Shown: positions 16,844 to 25,090, numbered from the stretch's first letter. The stretch: DNA of 42,746 bases from Rubrivivax sp. (GCA_021300575.1 JAJTDM010000022.1:1-42746), one strand, 5' to 3'. Made by a program: numbers and translations. The notes: a model not told the origin generated them from the sequence alone.

Positions 16844-17941
16844 TCAGTGGCTGGGCGCTCCGATCGCTGCATTCACGCGCGGCATCACCTCGGTCGCGAA
16901 CAGTTCCATGGAGCGTTTGCCCAGCGCCGGGTCCTGCCAGTCGTGGCAGGCATAGACCAGGGTGCCGAAGTCGCCCACCTGCTCGCGGAAGGCCAGGATC
17001 TGCTCGACCACCGAATTCACCGTGCCCGCCAGCACCAGGCGCTTGGTGACATGCTCGGGCGTCACCTCGCTGTCGGGCATGGCGGGGTCGGTCTTGAACA
17101 CGTTACCGCGCCCACCGCCCACCAGCTTGCGCACCAACTGCTTGAAATAGAAGTGGTACGGCCCCCCGGCTTCGAGCGCGTAGCGCCGCGCCGTGGCCTC
17201 ATCGTCGGCCACGAAGATGCTCTTGGCCACGCGCCAGCCGTCGGGCGAGGCCACCTTGCCCCCGGCGTTGCAGCCCTCCACATATTTCGGCCAGTGTGTC
17301 TTCACCCACTCGGGCATCAGGAAGTTGGCCGAGATCGGCCCCCAGCCGCGCTTGGCCATCTCGGCCACGCCTTGCGAGAAGGGCGCCACCGCCGTGCCCA
17401 CGATGGGCGGGTGCGGGCGCTGGAAGGGTTTCATGATGAAGCCCTGGCCGATCTCCGGGATCATGGTCTTGCCCACCGAGACATTCCAGAATTGGCCCTG
17501 CAGGTCGTACGGCGGCTCGCTCTCCCAGATCTTCAGCACCATGTTGATGCACTCGACGAACATGGCGTTGCGGTCGCGGCCGAAGTTGCCGAACACCTCG
17601 GCGTCTGACATCAGGCCGCCCGGGCTGATGCCCATGATGAAGCGCCCCTGCAGCAGGTGGTCCAGCATCGCCGCCTGCGCTGCCACCGCCGCCGGGTGGC
17701 TGTTGGGCATGTTGATCGTGCCCGTGCCCAGCTTGATCTGCCGGGTCTGGCTGGCCAGCGAGGCCAGGAACATCATCGAGGAAGTGACGGTCTCGGCCGC
17801 GTCGGTGACGTGCTCGCCCACGAAGGCTTCCGAGAACCCCAGGCGGTCGGCCAGCAGCACGGCCTCCTGGTCCTCCCGCAGGGTCTGGCAGATGTCGCGC
17901 CCCGGAGGGTGCAGCGGCATCATGAAGGTGCTGTAGCGCAT
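16844..17941 (-). CDS. LLM-class (luciferase-like) flavin-dependent monooxygenase
   Basis: This 365-residue protein is a bacterial-luciferase-like TIM barrel. It has ADRLGFSEAFVGEHVTD near residue 40, QIKLGTGTINMPNSHPAAVA around 90, and GRFIMGISPGG around 130, where flavin phosphate contacts lie. It should use reduced flavin and O2. The flavin reductase gene lies 46 bp upstream in the same direction, so the two probably form a two-component monooxygenase. LLM enzymes of this size include limonene monooxygenase-like proteins and the PyrA enzyme that opens the pyridine ring in Arthrobacter. AGGAGAG precedes the ATG. The substrate is unknown. Confidence 0.92.
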   Translation of the reverse strand: MRYSTFMMPLHPPGRDICQTLREDQEAVLLADRLGFSEAFVGEHVTDAAETVTSSMMFLASLASQTRQIKLGTGTINMPNSHPAAVAAQAAMLDHLLQGRFIMGISPGGLMSDAEVFGNFGRDRNAMFVECINMVLKIWESEPPYDLQGQFWNVSVGKTMIPEIGQGFIMKPFQRPHPPIVGTAVAPFSQGVAEMAKRGWGPISANFLMPEWVKTHWPKYVEGCNAGGKVASPDGWRVAKSIFVADDEATARRYALEAGGPYHFYFKQLVRKLVGGGRGNVFKTDPAMPDSEVTPEHVTKRLVLAGTVNSVVEQILAFREQVGDFGTLVYACHDWQDPALGKRSMELFATEVMPRVNAAIGAPSH

Positions 17942-17987
17942 GGTGCGGTCTCTCCTGGGTTCTGTCGCAGGGCAGTGGTGGGGATCG

Positions 17988-18530
17988 TCAGGCGGCGCCG
18001 GCGGAGGTGGCCGGCGCTTTGGCGCGCGCGGCCAGGGATTCGAGGCTCACCCCCTGGGCGTAGTCGCCCTGGCAGTACAGCAGCGTGGGCCCCAGGCGGT
18101 GGCCGTAGGCCTCAACGCGGCCCAGGAACAGGATGTGGTCGCCCACCTCCAGGCGCTGCTCGGTGCGGCACTCGAACACCGCCGCGCAGCCCTGCACCAC
18201 CGGCAGGCCGCCCAGGCCGGGCGCGTGCTCCACCCCCGTGAACTTGTCCGGTACCGCGCTGGCGAAGCGCCGGGACAGCTCGACCTGCTCGAGCGCGAGC
18301 ACGTTGATGACGAAGCGGCCGGTGGCATCAAAGGCGGCCAGGCTGGGTGAGGCGCGGCGCAGGCTCCACAGCACGATGGGCGGCTGCAACGAGACCGAGC
18401 TGAAAGAATTGGCTGTCACTCCCACCGGCGAGCCCTGGGCGTCCAACGTGCTGACGATGGTCACGCCGGTGCCGAACCGGCCGAGCGCCCGGCGCAGGTC
18501 GGTGGCGTCGATGGGGGGTTGAGTGGTCAT
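17988..18530 (-). CDS. Flavin reductase, small component of a two-component monooxygenase
   Basis: This 180-residue protein is of the flavin reductase-like domain family (PF01613). It has LGRFGTGVTIVSTLD, GSPVGVTANSFSSVSL and VECRTEQ-like strands ending in DHILFLGRVEA. It reduces free FMN or FAD with NAD(P)H and supplies the LLM monooxygenase encoded next. I take the ATG at 18530, four bases after the TetR stop codon. An ATG 36 bp earlier would overlap the TetR gene by 32 bp and is possible. The order TetR, reductase, monooxygenase suggests local control of this pair. Confidence 0.92.
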   Translation of the reverse strand: MTTQPPIDATDLRRALGRFGTGVTIVSTLDAQGSPVGVTANSFSSVSLQPPIVLWSLRRASPSLAAFDATGRFVINVLALEQVELSRRFASAVPDKFTGVEHAPGLGGLPVVQGCAAVFECRTEQRLEVGDHILFLGRVEAYGHRLGPTLLYCQGDYAQGVSLESLAARAKAPATSAGAA

Positions 18531-18534
18531 GTGA

Positions 18535-19275
18535 TTACCGGGAAGTGATCGCTTGATCTGCGTCATGCCCCACCAGTCTGGGCAGCACCACGCGGGCTCC
18601 GGCGAGAAAATGCTCCACCGTCAGGCTGATCAGGGCGGGCAGGTCGTCCTGCACCGGCACGTCGAAGATCCACTGACGCTGGCCGAAGTAGAAGACGCGC
18701 GCATTGATGCCCCACACGAGCTCGATCTCGGCAGACTTCAGCGGCACGGCCGTCACGTCGGGCAGGCCGAACTCGTGGCGCAGTTCGGCCGCAATCGGCT
18801 CCAGGATGCGCTGGCGCAGCACCGTGAGGTAGCGGCTGTTGATGCTCTCGCCGCGCAGGCCCGAGAACATGAAGATGCGCACCCAGTCGCGCGTCAGGGC
18901 GGCCTTGGCGTATTCCACATACAACCGTGTGAGTCGGTCCTGCAGCGACACGCTGCGGTCGTGGATCACGCTCTCCCAGAAGGGGTTCCAACGGCCCATG
19001 TACACCACGTCGAAGACGCGGTTGATCAGGGCCTCCTTGTTGGGGAAGTACTTGTACAGCAGGGACTGCGTCACGCCCAGGCGCTTGGCCAGTTCGCGCG
19101 TGTCGCCGCCAAAGCCCACCTCGGCGAAGAAGTGCACGGCCTCCTGCACGATGTGCGCTTCGCGCTCGGGGGCGCTGAGCCGGCGTGCGCTGGTGCGGGG
19201 TTCGCTGGCCTTGCCACGCACGGCCCGGGCCGCGGAGGTGCTGGTGGCTGATTTGGTGGAGGTGCCTGCGCGCAT
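18535..19275 (-). CDS. TetR/AcrR-family regulator 1
   Basis: This 246-residue protein has an Ala/Ser/Thr-rich leader of about 33 residues, then a TetR DNA-binding domain. The helix-turn-helix is at about 59-79 (TRELAKRLGVTQSLLYKYFP). The ligand domain includes GRWNPFWESVIHDRSVSLQD. It is clearly paralogous to the TetR at 29621. It is the second gene of the leftward array, 19 bp after the Gfo-type dehydrogenase gene and 4 bp before the flavin reductase gene. It probably represses one or both divergent arrays until a pathway ligand binds. The start could lie a few codons further in, because no strong ribosome site is visible. Confidence 0.92.
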   Translation of the reverse strand: MRAGTSTKSATSTSAARAVRGKASEPRTSARRLSAPEREAHIVQEAVHFFAEVGFGGDTRELAKRLGVTQSLLYKYFPNKEALINRVFDVVYMGRWNPFWESVIHDRSVSLQDRLTRLYVEYAKAALTRDWVRIFMFSGLRGESINSRYLTVLRQRILEPIAAELRHEFGLPDVTAVPLKSAEIELVWGINARVFYFGQRQWIFDVPVQDDLPALISLTVEHFLAGARVVLPRLVGHDADQAITSR

Positions 19276-19294
19276 GCCCGAGCCCGATGTGTGT

Positions 19295-20371
19295 TCAGGG
19301 TTGCGCCACGGCCACGGGTGCGCAGGCCTGGACAGACTTCATGATGGCTTCCAGCGAGGCGACGTTGGCGAGCATCTCGGTGGTCGTGACGGGGTAGGGT
19401 TGGACGCCGCGCACCGCCCGGGCGAAGGCCTCCAGGTTGAGCCTGACCGAGGGCGCCGGCGCGGCAAAGCGCGTGTGCCGCTCCTGCCCCCGCAGGGCCA
19501 CCGTGATGTCCCAGCCGGTCGGGTTCTCGGGGTGCGTGCGGTCGCGGATCTCCACCCAGCCCTTGGAGCCGTAGACCGCGAAGCGTCCTTCGAAAGGCGT
19601 GGCCAGCACGGCGCTGATCATCGCGTTGGCGCCCTGCGGGAAGGCCATCATCACCGCCAGCGTGTCGCCGTTCTCGAAGTCCGAGCCCCGGGTGGCCAGG
19701 CGCGCCCAGACCGATTCGCAAGGCCCCAGCACCGCGATGCTGAGATCCACCAGGTGGATGCCCGTGGCCGTGAGCGGCCCCACGGGGGCGTGCCGGTTGG
19801 ACAGGCGCCAGTTGTCTTTGGGCAGCGCGAAGAACTTGTCCTGGCTGAAGTTGGCCTCGATCTGCAGCACGGTGCCCAGCACGCCGTCATCGATCATGCG
19901 GCGCAGTGCTGCCACCTCGGGCTCGAAACGCCGCTCGTGCCCGATGCCCAGCACCCGCCCGTGCGCGGCGCAGGCCGCTACCGCACGACGCGCGTCTTCC
20001 ACCGTCAGGCACAGCGGCTTCTCGCAGAAGACATGCAGTCCGGCCTGCGCGGCCGCGACGATCTGCCCGGCGTGCTGCTCATGGGGGGTGCACAGGATCA
20101 CGGCTTCCAGGCCCGCCTGATGCAGCAGGGCCGGCGCGTCTTCGACCACCGCCACGCCTGACAGCATGGGGTCGTCGGCCATCAAGGCACGCGTCGGTTC
20201 GTGCGCCTCCGCCACGGCCGCCAACTCCAGCCACGGCGAGGCGGCGATCTGCCGCGCGATGGTCTTGCCCCACCAGCCGTAGCCCACCACGCCGGTACGC
20301 ACAGGGCGTACCCCTTGCGCTGGCTGCGGGGCTGCGGAATGACTTGCGGCAGTGTGGTTGGAGTGGGTCAT
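19295..20371 (-). CDS. Gfo/Idh/MocA-family NAD(P)-dependent oxidoreductase
   Basis: This 358-residue protein has a Rossmann N-domain (GVVGYGWWGKTIARQI, about 27-42), the family EKP motif in FCEKPLCLTVED, and a C-domain whose catalytic His lies in TGIHLVDL. Members oxidise or reduce sugars, cyclitols and cyclic intermediates, or cleave dihydro-diols. The first 25 residues are a His/Ala-rich leader with no evident role. GAGG precedes the ATG at 20371. It is the first gene of the leftward array and diverges from the HIBADH-like gene across 65 bp. Confidence 0.92.
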   Translation of the reverse strand: MTHSNHTAASHSAAPQPAQGVRPVRTGVVGYGWWGKTIARQIAASPWLELAAVAEAHEPTRALMADDPMLSGVAVVEDAPALLHQAGLEAVILCTPHEQHAGQIVAAAQAGLHVFCEKPLCLTVEDARRAVAACAAHGRVLGIGHERRFEPEVAALRRMIDDGVLGTVLQIEANFSQDKFFALPKDNWRLSNRHAPVGPLTATGIHLVDLSIAVLGPCESVWARLATRGSDFENGDTLAVMMAFPQGANAMISAVLATPFEGRFAVYGSKGWVEIRDRTHPENPTGWDITVALRGQERHTRFAAPAPSVRLNLEAFARAVRGVQPYPVTTTEMLANVASLEAIMKSVQACAPVAVAQP

Positions 20372-20396
20372 GGCAACCTCAGGCGGCCTTGCGTTT

Positions 20397-20409
20397 GACT
20401 ACACTAGTC
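20397..20409. promoter_or_regulatory. Palindrome in the 65-bp divergent promoter
   Basis: GACTA-CAC-TAGTC is a perfect 5-bp inverted repeat in the middle of the short gap between the two divergent arrays. It is followed at once by CTAGTCTAG, which repeats half of it. The sequence TTGACT at 20395-20400 could be a -35 element overlapping it. A regulator bound here could control both directions; the TetR encoded in the leftward array is the obvious candidate. The arms are short, so the match could be chance. Confidence 0.4.
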
Positions 20410-20436
20410 TAGCCCAAACCCCTTGTTGGAGATCAA

Positions 20437-21414
20437 ATGAGCACCAAGCCCAAGGCCGCTGGCCCTGCCCAACCCTTGACGGCGGCGCCACTGCGGGTAG
20501 GGGTGCTCGGGCTGGGCATCATGGGGTCGGCCATGGCCGGCAACCTCCTGAAGGCAGGTTTCACGGTCTACGGCTTCGACCCGGTGGCGGCGGCCCGTGC
20601 CCGTCACCGCGCCGCTGGCGGACGCGTCTGCGCCGACCCGGCCGCGCTGGCACGTGGAGTGGACGTGATGATCTCCTCGCTGCCCAGCGCCGCGGCGCTG
20701 CAGGACTGCGCCCGCCAGGTGGCCGGCGCCGGCGCCAAGGGTCTGGTGATCGCCGAGACCAGCACGCTGGACATCGAGGACAAGCGCGCCGCCCGGGATG
20801 TGCTGGCGCGCGCCGGGGTGGTGCTGCTGGACTGCCCGCTGTCGGGCACGGGCGCCCAGGCAGTCCGCAAGGACCTGACCGTCTACGCCAGCGGGCCCGC
20901 GCGCGCCATCCGCCGCATGCAACCGGTGTTCGAGGGCTTCTCGCGCGAGCAGTTCAACCTGGGCGCGTTTGGCAACGGCATGAAGATGAAGCTGATGGCC
21001 AATCTGCTGGTGGCCATCCACAACGTGTCCACGGCCGAGGCCCTGCTGCTTGGCCAGCGCTGGGGCATCCGCCCGTCAGACGCCGTCAAGGTGCTGTCCG
21101 GCGGGGCGGGGGGCTCGCGGATGCTGCAGGTGCGCGGCCCGTTGATGGAAAACGAAGGCTGGAAAGACGCCACGATGAAGATCGCCGTGTGGCAGAAGGA
21201 CATGAAGCTGATTGGTGACGCCCTGCGCGCCAACGGTGTGCCCGCACCGCTGTTCGCCGCGACCGTGCCGCTGTACGACGCCGCCATGGGCCTGGGCCAC
21301 GGCCTGCACGACACCGCAGCAGTCTTTGACGTGCTTGCCAAGATGTCCTCGCCGCCGTCAGGCCCCACTACTGGCGCACCACGCAAAGCCCCCCGTCGAA
21401 AGGCCACCTCATGA
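20437..21414 (+). CDS. 3-hydroxyisobutyrate dehydrogenase-family oxidoreductase 1
   Basis: This 325-residue beta-hydroxyacid dehydrogenase has a Rossmann motif, GVLGLGIMGSAMAGNLL (about 24-40). The substrate loop is DCPLSGTGAQA, and the catalytic Lys lies in GNGMKMKLMANLL. It oxidises a 3-hydroxy acid or reduces a semialdehyde with NAD(P). The last 25 residues are basic and Pro-rich. GGAG precedes the ATG. Its stop overlaps the VOC start as ATGA, so the two are translationally coupled. A paralogue lies at 25181, so two similar dehydrogenation steps or substrates are likely. Confidence 0.92.
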   Translation: MSTKPKAAGPAQPLTAAPLRVGVLGLGIMGSAMAGNLLKAGFTVYGFDPVAAARARHRAAGGRVCADPAALARGVDVMISSLPSAAALQDCARQVAGAGAKGLVIAETSTLDIEDKRAARDVLARAGVVLLDCPLSGTGAQAVRKDLTVYASGPARAIRRMQPVFEGFSREQFNLGAFGNGMKMKLMANLLVAIHNVSTAEALLLGQRWGIRPSDAVKVLSGGAGGSRMLQVRGPLMENEGWKDATMKIAVWQKDMKLIGDALRANGVPAPLFAATVPLYDAAMGLGHGLHDTAAVFDVLAKMSSPPSGPTTGAPRKAPRRKATS

Positions 21415-21911
21415 CGCTGTCGCTCAACCACTTCTCCATCCGCACGCTGGATCTCGAAGCCTCGCGCGCCTTCTACGTGGACCTGCTGGGCTTGAAGGTG
21501 GGCCCGCGCCCGGACTTTCCGTTCCCTGGGTTGTGGCTGTACCAGGGGCCGACCTCCAGCTACGCCCATGCGGCGGTTCACGTGATCGGGCTGGACCGAA
21601 ACGACCCTTCCGGGCTGCAGGCCTACCTCGGTGATCGCGACGAGGCCAGCCTGCAGGGCAGCGGGGCGGTGGACCACGTGGCCTTCTTCGCCACCGACCT
21701 GCCCGCCATGATGGCCCGACTGCAGTCCGCCGGTGTGGCTTTACGCGAGCGCACGGTGCCAGGCGTGGGCTTGCACCAGGTCTTCCTGGACGACCCCAAC
21801 GGGGTGATGGTGGAACTCAACTACCCCGTGAGCGAGAAGCAGGCTTGGGACGCGCAACGTGCCGCGCTCGGGGCGGCCGACATCAGCGCGGCAGCTTCTT
21901 CAGCGGCCTGA
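21411..21911 (+). CDS. VOC superfamily protein 2
   Basis: This 166-residue protein has two VOC half-modules. Likely metal ligands are His in SLNHFSIR, His in AVHVIGLD, His in AVDHVAFF and Glu in VMVELNYP. Its pattern resembles VOC protein 1 (PFPGLWLYQG here, GFPVYWLYIG there), so the two are probably related enzymes. The start ATG overlaps the dehydrogenase stop codon. Possible reactions are ring cleavage, isomerisation or hydrolysis of a hydroxylated intermediate. The gene precedes the FAD monooxygenase by 40 bp. Confidence 0.87.
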   Translation: MTLSLNHFSIRTLDLEASRAFYVDLLGLKVGPRPDFPFPGLWLYQGPTSSYAHAAVHVIGLDRNDPSGLQAYLGDRDEASLQGSGAVDHVAFFATDLPAMMARLQSAGVALRERTVPGVGLHQVFLDDPNGVMVELNYPVSEKQAWDAQRAALGAADISAAASSAA

Positions 21912-21951
21912 GGCCCCCGCTGACCCCGCTGGCTGAAAAAGGGTTGAACCC

Positions 21952-23211
21952 ATGACGCGCATCGTGGTGGTGGGGGGGTCCCTGGGTGGACTGTTTGCCG
22001 CGAATATGCTGCTGCGCGACGGCCACGACGTGCAGGTGCTGGAGAAGGCCTCGGGGTCGCTGAGCGGCCGCGGCGCCGGCATCGTCACCCACGACGCCCT
22101 GGTGCGGGCCTTGCGCCGCAGCGGCGTGCCCTCTGAGGCCACGCTGGGGGTGGAAGTCCCTGGGCGGGTGATGCTCGCAGACGACGGCCGCACGCTAGAC
22201 CGCCTGGACATGCCCCAGGTGCTGACATCCTGGAGCCGCCTGTACGACATGTTGCGCAGTGCGTTCCCCCCAGAGCGCTATCACCTTGGCTGCGCCGTGC
22301 AGGCGGTGTGTTGCATGGGCGAAGGCTGCGAGGTCCAGACCTCATCGCAGACCTGGCAGGCGGATCTGGTGGTGGCCGCTGACGGCATCCGCTCGGCCCA
22401 GCGGCAGCGCCTGCATCCGCAGGCACAGCCCCATTACGCCGGCTATGTGGCCTGGAGAGGTGTGGCGGAAGAGTCCGGTCTGTCGTCCTTCACCCGGCAG
22501 ACGCTGTTTCCGTACTTCGGCTTCTGCGTGCCGCCGCGAGAGCAGATCATCGGCTACCCCGTCGCCGGAGCCGACCATGACACGGCCCCCGGCCGGCGGG
22601 CCTACAACTTCGTTTGGTACCGGCCCGTGCCGATGGGCCCAGTGCTCGACGACTTGATGACCGACGACGAGGGCGTGCATCACCCACAAGGCATCCCGCC
22701 GCACAAGGTCTCGCCCCGCCATGTTGCGGCGATGCGGCAGGACGCGCGGCGCCTGCTCGCACCGCAGTTTGCCGAGGTGCTGGAGGTCACGTCTCAGCCC
22801 TTCTTCCAGCCCATCTTCGATCTGGAGTCGCCCCAGATGCAGGCTGAACGCGTGGCCCTGCTCGGAGACGCGGCTTTCGTGGCTCGGCCCCACCTGGGTC
22901 TGGGCGTGACCAAGGCCGCCGAGGATGCCGTGGCCCTGGCCGATTCGCTGCGAGAACATGCGCGAATTGATGAGGCTTTGGCCGCCTACGAAGCGCTGCG
23001 GCGCCCCGCAGGTCAGTCGGCATTGGCCCGTGCGCGCTGGCTGGGCCACTACATGGAGCACGCCGGGGAAGAGGCGCCCGCCGACGCCCTGAACCCGGCC
23101 GATCGGCGCCATCTGGTGCTGCATGAGACCGCCATCGACCTTGAGCGCTACGGCCACCGCTCGGCTTTTGTTCCACCGTGTGCTGGCCTGCTGGCGACAG
23201 CGCCCCCCTGA
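21952..23211 (+). CDS. FAD-dependent monooxygenase, 2,6-dihydroxypyridine 3-monooxygenase-like
   Basis: This 419-residue single-component flavoprotein hydroxylase (PHBH fold) has the FAD motif VVVGGSLGGLFAANML (5-20), the DG motif in VAADGIRSAQ (about 141-150), and the second FAD motif in LLGDAAFVARPH (303-314). Much of the rest matches my recall of the dihydroxypyridine hydroxylase DHPH: LSGRGAGIV, HYAGYVAWRGV, FVWYRPV with LDDLMTD, and ARPH followed by GVTKAAEDA. DHPH adds a hydroxyl to 2,6-dihydroxypyridine using NADH. This suggests a hydroxylated pyridine-like substrate but does not prove it; salicylate-type hydroxylases share the fold. A probable AGGG site precedes the ATG. Confidence 0.88.
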   Translation: MTRIVVVGGSLGGLFAANMLLRDGHDVQVLEKASGSLSGRGAGIVTHDALVRALRRSGVPSEATLGVEVPGRVMLADDGRTLDRLDMPQVLTSWSRLYDMLRSAFPPERYHLGCAVQAVCCMGEGCEVQTSSQTWQADLVVAADGIRSAQRQRLHPQAQPHYAGYVAWRGVAEESGLSSFTRQTLFPYFGFCVPPREQIIGYPVAGADHDTAPGRRAYNFVWYRPVPMGPVLDDLMTDDEGVHHPQGIPPHKVSPRHVAAMRQDARRLLAPQFAEVLEVTSQPFFQPIFDLESPQMQAERVALLGDAAFVARPHLGLGVTKAAEDAVALADSLREHARIDEALAAYEALRRPAGQSALARARWLGHYMEHAGEEAPADALNPADRRHLVLHETAIDLERYGHRSAFVPPCAGLLATAPP

Positions 23212-23230
23212 TCACCCTTTGGAGCCCCCG

Positions 23231-23830
23231 ATGACCGACCGCGTCCCTGGTCCATTCAGTGACCCTGAAGACCGCCTTCCTCCCCTGGCCCCCGCCACCT
23301 GGACCGAGACGCAACGCGCGTGCGCCGAGGAAATCATCCATGGGCCGCGTGGGGCGCTGATCGAACCGTTCGTGCCGCTGCTGCGCAGCCCCGAACTGTG
23401 CACGCACGTGCAGCGCACCGGCGAGTACCTGCGCTACCGCAGCGCCATCGGGCTGCGCTTGTCGGAACTGGCGATCCTGGTGACGGCTTGTCATTGGAGG
23501 CAGCAGGTGGAGTGGTCCATCCACGCCCCGATCGCGATGCGCGAGGGTATTGCGCCGGAGGTGGTCGAGGCGCTGGCCGCAGGGCGGCGGCCCGACTACC
23601 AGCGCGCCGACGAGGCCCTGGTACACGACTTCACGCAGGAGTCCTTGCGCGAGCGGCGCGTGAGCGACACCACCTGGGCGGCGACCCGCGAGGTGCTGGG
23701 CGAGCAGGGCGTGGTGGATCTGCTGGGCATCGTGGGTTACTACACCATGCTGTCCATCGTGATGAACGGCGCGCAGACGCCACCGCCGCCCGACCGGCCG
23801 ATGCGCCTGCCGCTGCTGCCTATTTCGTAG
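23231..23830 (+). CDS. Carboxymuconolactone decarboxylase (CMD/AhpD-like) family protein
   Basis: This 199-residue all-helical protein fits the CMD family. It has LRLSELAILVTACHW, then QVEWSIHAPIAM with the conserved Glu, Trp and His, and ILGIVGYYTM-like helices near the end. It lacks the CxxC pair of AhpD, so peroxidase activity is unlikely. A decarboxylase, hydrolase or isomerase role on a lactone-like intermediate is possible. GGAG precedes the ATG at 23231, 20 bp after the monooxygenase stop; an in-frame start 108 bp earlier would lie inside that gene. Its last 11 bp overlap the convergent amidohydrolase gene. Confidence 0.88.
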   Translation: MTDRVPGPFSDPEDRLPPLAPATWTETQRACAEEIIHGPRGALIEPFVPLLRSPELCTHVQRTGEYLRYRSAIGLRLSELAILVTACHWRQQVEWSIHAPIAMREGIAPEVVEALAAGRRPDYQRADEALVHDFTQESLRERRVSDTTWAATREVLGEQGVVDLLGIVGYYTMLSIVMNGAQTPPPPDRPMRLPLLPIS

Positions 23831-25010
23831 GCGGCTTCGTGGCCGGCTTCGCCGGCTTGGGTCCAGCTTTCACCTGCACCTTCGGCGGCTTGATCTTCAA
23901 GAGCCGCGCGGCGTTCCCGCCCACCACCAGCTCACGGTCGGCCTTGGGCAGGCGCTTGATCTCGGCGATGGTGCCCAGCGGATCGTCGTCGGCCATGTCG
24001 TAGGGGTAGTCGGTGCCCAGAATGACGTGGTCGGCGCCGAAGCGCTCGATCAGCCGGCGCACCATCAGCGGGTCGTGCGTGATGGTGTCGAAGTAGAACT
24101 TCTCCAGGTACGACGACGGCTTGCGCTTGATGATGGTGCGCGTGTCCGGTCGGGCGCGCCAGGCGTGGTCCATGCGCGCCCAGTAGTGGGCGATGAAGCC
24201 GCCGCCGTGCGCCACCAGCACCTTGAGCTTGGGGTGGCGGGCCATCACGCCGTCGAAGATCAGGTGCGACACCGCCACCGTGGACTCCAGCGGGTTGCCG
24301 ATGACGTTGTTGAAGTAGTGGTTGCGCAGCCGCTCGCCGTCAGAGAAGCCCAACGGATGCATGAAGATCAGCACGCCCAGTTCCTCGCAGCGCGCGAAGA
24401 ACTTCTCCAGACCCAGCGAGGGGTCGGTCAGGTTCTTGCCGTTGACGTTGGTGCAGATCTCCACCCCGCGCAGGCCGAGGTTCTTGACCGCGTGGTCCAG
24501 TTCACGCACCGCCAGATCGGCGTTCTGCAGCGGCACCGAGCCCAGGCCGACGAAGCGGTCCGGGTGGCCAGCCACCACCTCTGCAATACCTTCGTTGACC
24601 TCGCGGGCGAGTTCGGCGCCCAGGCCCGCCTCGGTGAAATAGAAGAAGTGGTACGGCGCCGGGCTCACCGCCTGCATGTCCACGCCCATGCGGTCCATGT
24701 CTTTCAGTCTTTCCGTCACACCCGCCAGTTTCTGCGCGCGGGTGGCCATCTGCTTGACGTTGGTCTCGTTGGTCAAGGCATTGGCATAGATGACGGTGGC
24801 GTCATGTTGCGCGGCGTTCAGGTGCGCGGTCTTGGCATTGACCTTCGGGTTGAGGTAATGGCAATGCAGGTCCACCACCAGGCTCTTGCCGCGGCTGTTC
24901 CTGACGATGGGCCGCGCGCTGGCGGCCGGGCCGGCCTTGGTGGCCAGGGCGCTGAAGGGCCGGTGCTGGTGCGTCGGGTCCGTGCAGTGGGGCAGGCAGG
25001 TATAGAACAC
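23820..25010 (-). CDS. ACMSD-like amidohydrolase / probable decarboxylase 2
   Basis: This 396-residue protein is of the amidohydrolase_2 family. Metal and catalytic residues are H49 and H51 in VVDLHCHY, H218 in FMHPLG, H268 in VAHGGGF and D334 in GTDYP. A non-oxidative decarboxylation or hydrolysis is expected. I place the start at a GTG (25010), seven bases after GGAG; a second GTG 39 bp upstream is possible. The 46-residue N-extension has C5, H8, C9, H14 and H16. The C-terminus is an unusual Lys/Pro-rich tail (about 372-396). It is paralogous to the enzyme at 9503 and diverges from a HIBADH-type gene. Confidence 0.9.
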   Translation of the reverse strand: MFYTCLPHCTDPTHQHRPFSALATKAGPAASARPIVRNSRGKSLVVDLHCHYLNPKVNAKTAHLNAAQHDATVIYANALTNETNVKQMATRAQKLAGVTERLKDMDRMGVDMQAVSPAPYHFFYFTEAGLGAELAREVNEGIAEVVAGHPDRFVGLGSVPLQNADLAVRELDHAVKNLGLRGVEICTNVNGKNLTDPSLGLEKFFARCEELGVLIFMHPLGFSDGERLRNHYFNNVIGNPLESTVAVSHLIFDGVMARHPKLKVLVAHGGGFIAHYWARMDHAWRARPDTRTIIKRKPSSYLEKFYFDTITHDPLMVRRLIERFGADHVILGTDYPYDMADDDPLGTIAEIKRLPKADRELVVGGNAARLLKIKPPKVQVKAGPKPAKPATKPPTK

Positions 25011-25076
25011 GCGGGTCTCCTGAGGTGAAAGCGGGCCTGTGGCGGACACACAAGGCGAACGTGGGCTCGCGTTTGT

Positions 25077-25090
25077 TTATCCTATGATAA
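25077..25090. promoter_or_regulatory. Palindromic operator candidate between amidohydrolase 2 and HIBADH 2
   Basis: TTATC-CTAT-GATAA is a perfect 5-bp inverted repeat, AT-rich within GC-rich DNA, in the 170-bp gap between divergent genes. It lies 67 bp upstream of the leftward start and 91 bp upstream of the rightward ATG. That is a natural place for a shared operator or promoter. The sequence resembles sites of GntR-type regulators, but no such gene is in the window. Confidence 0.45.
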
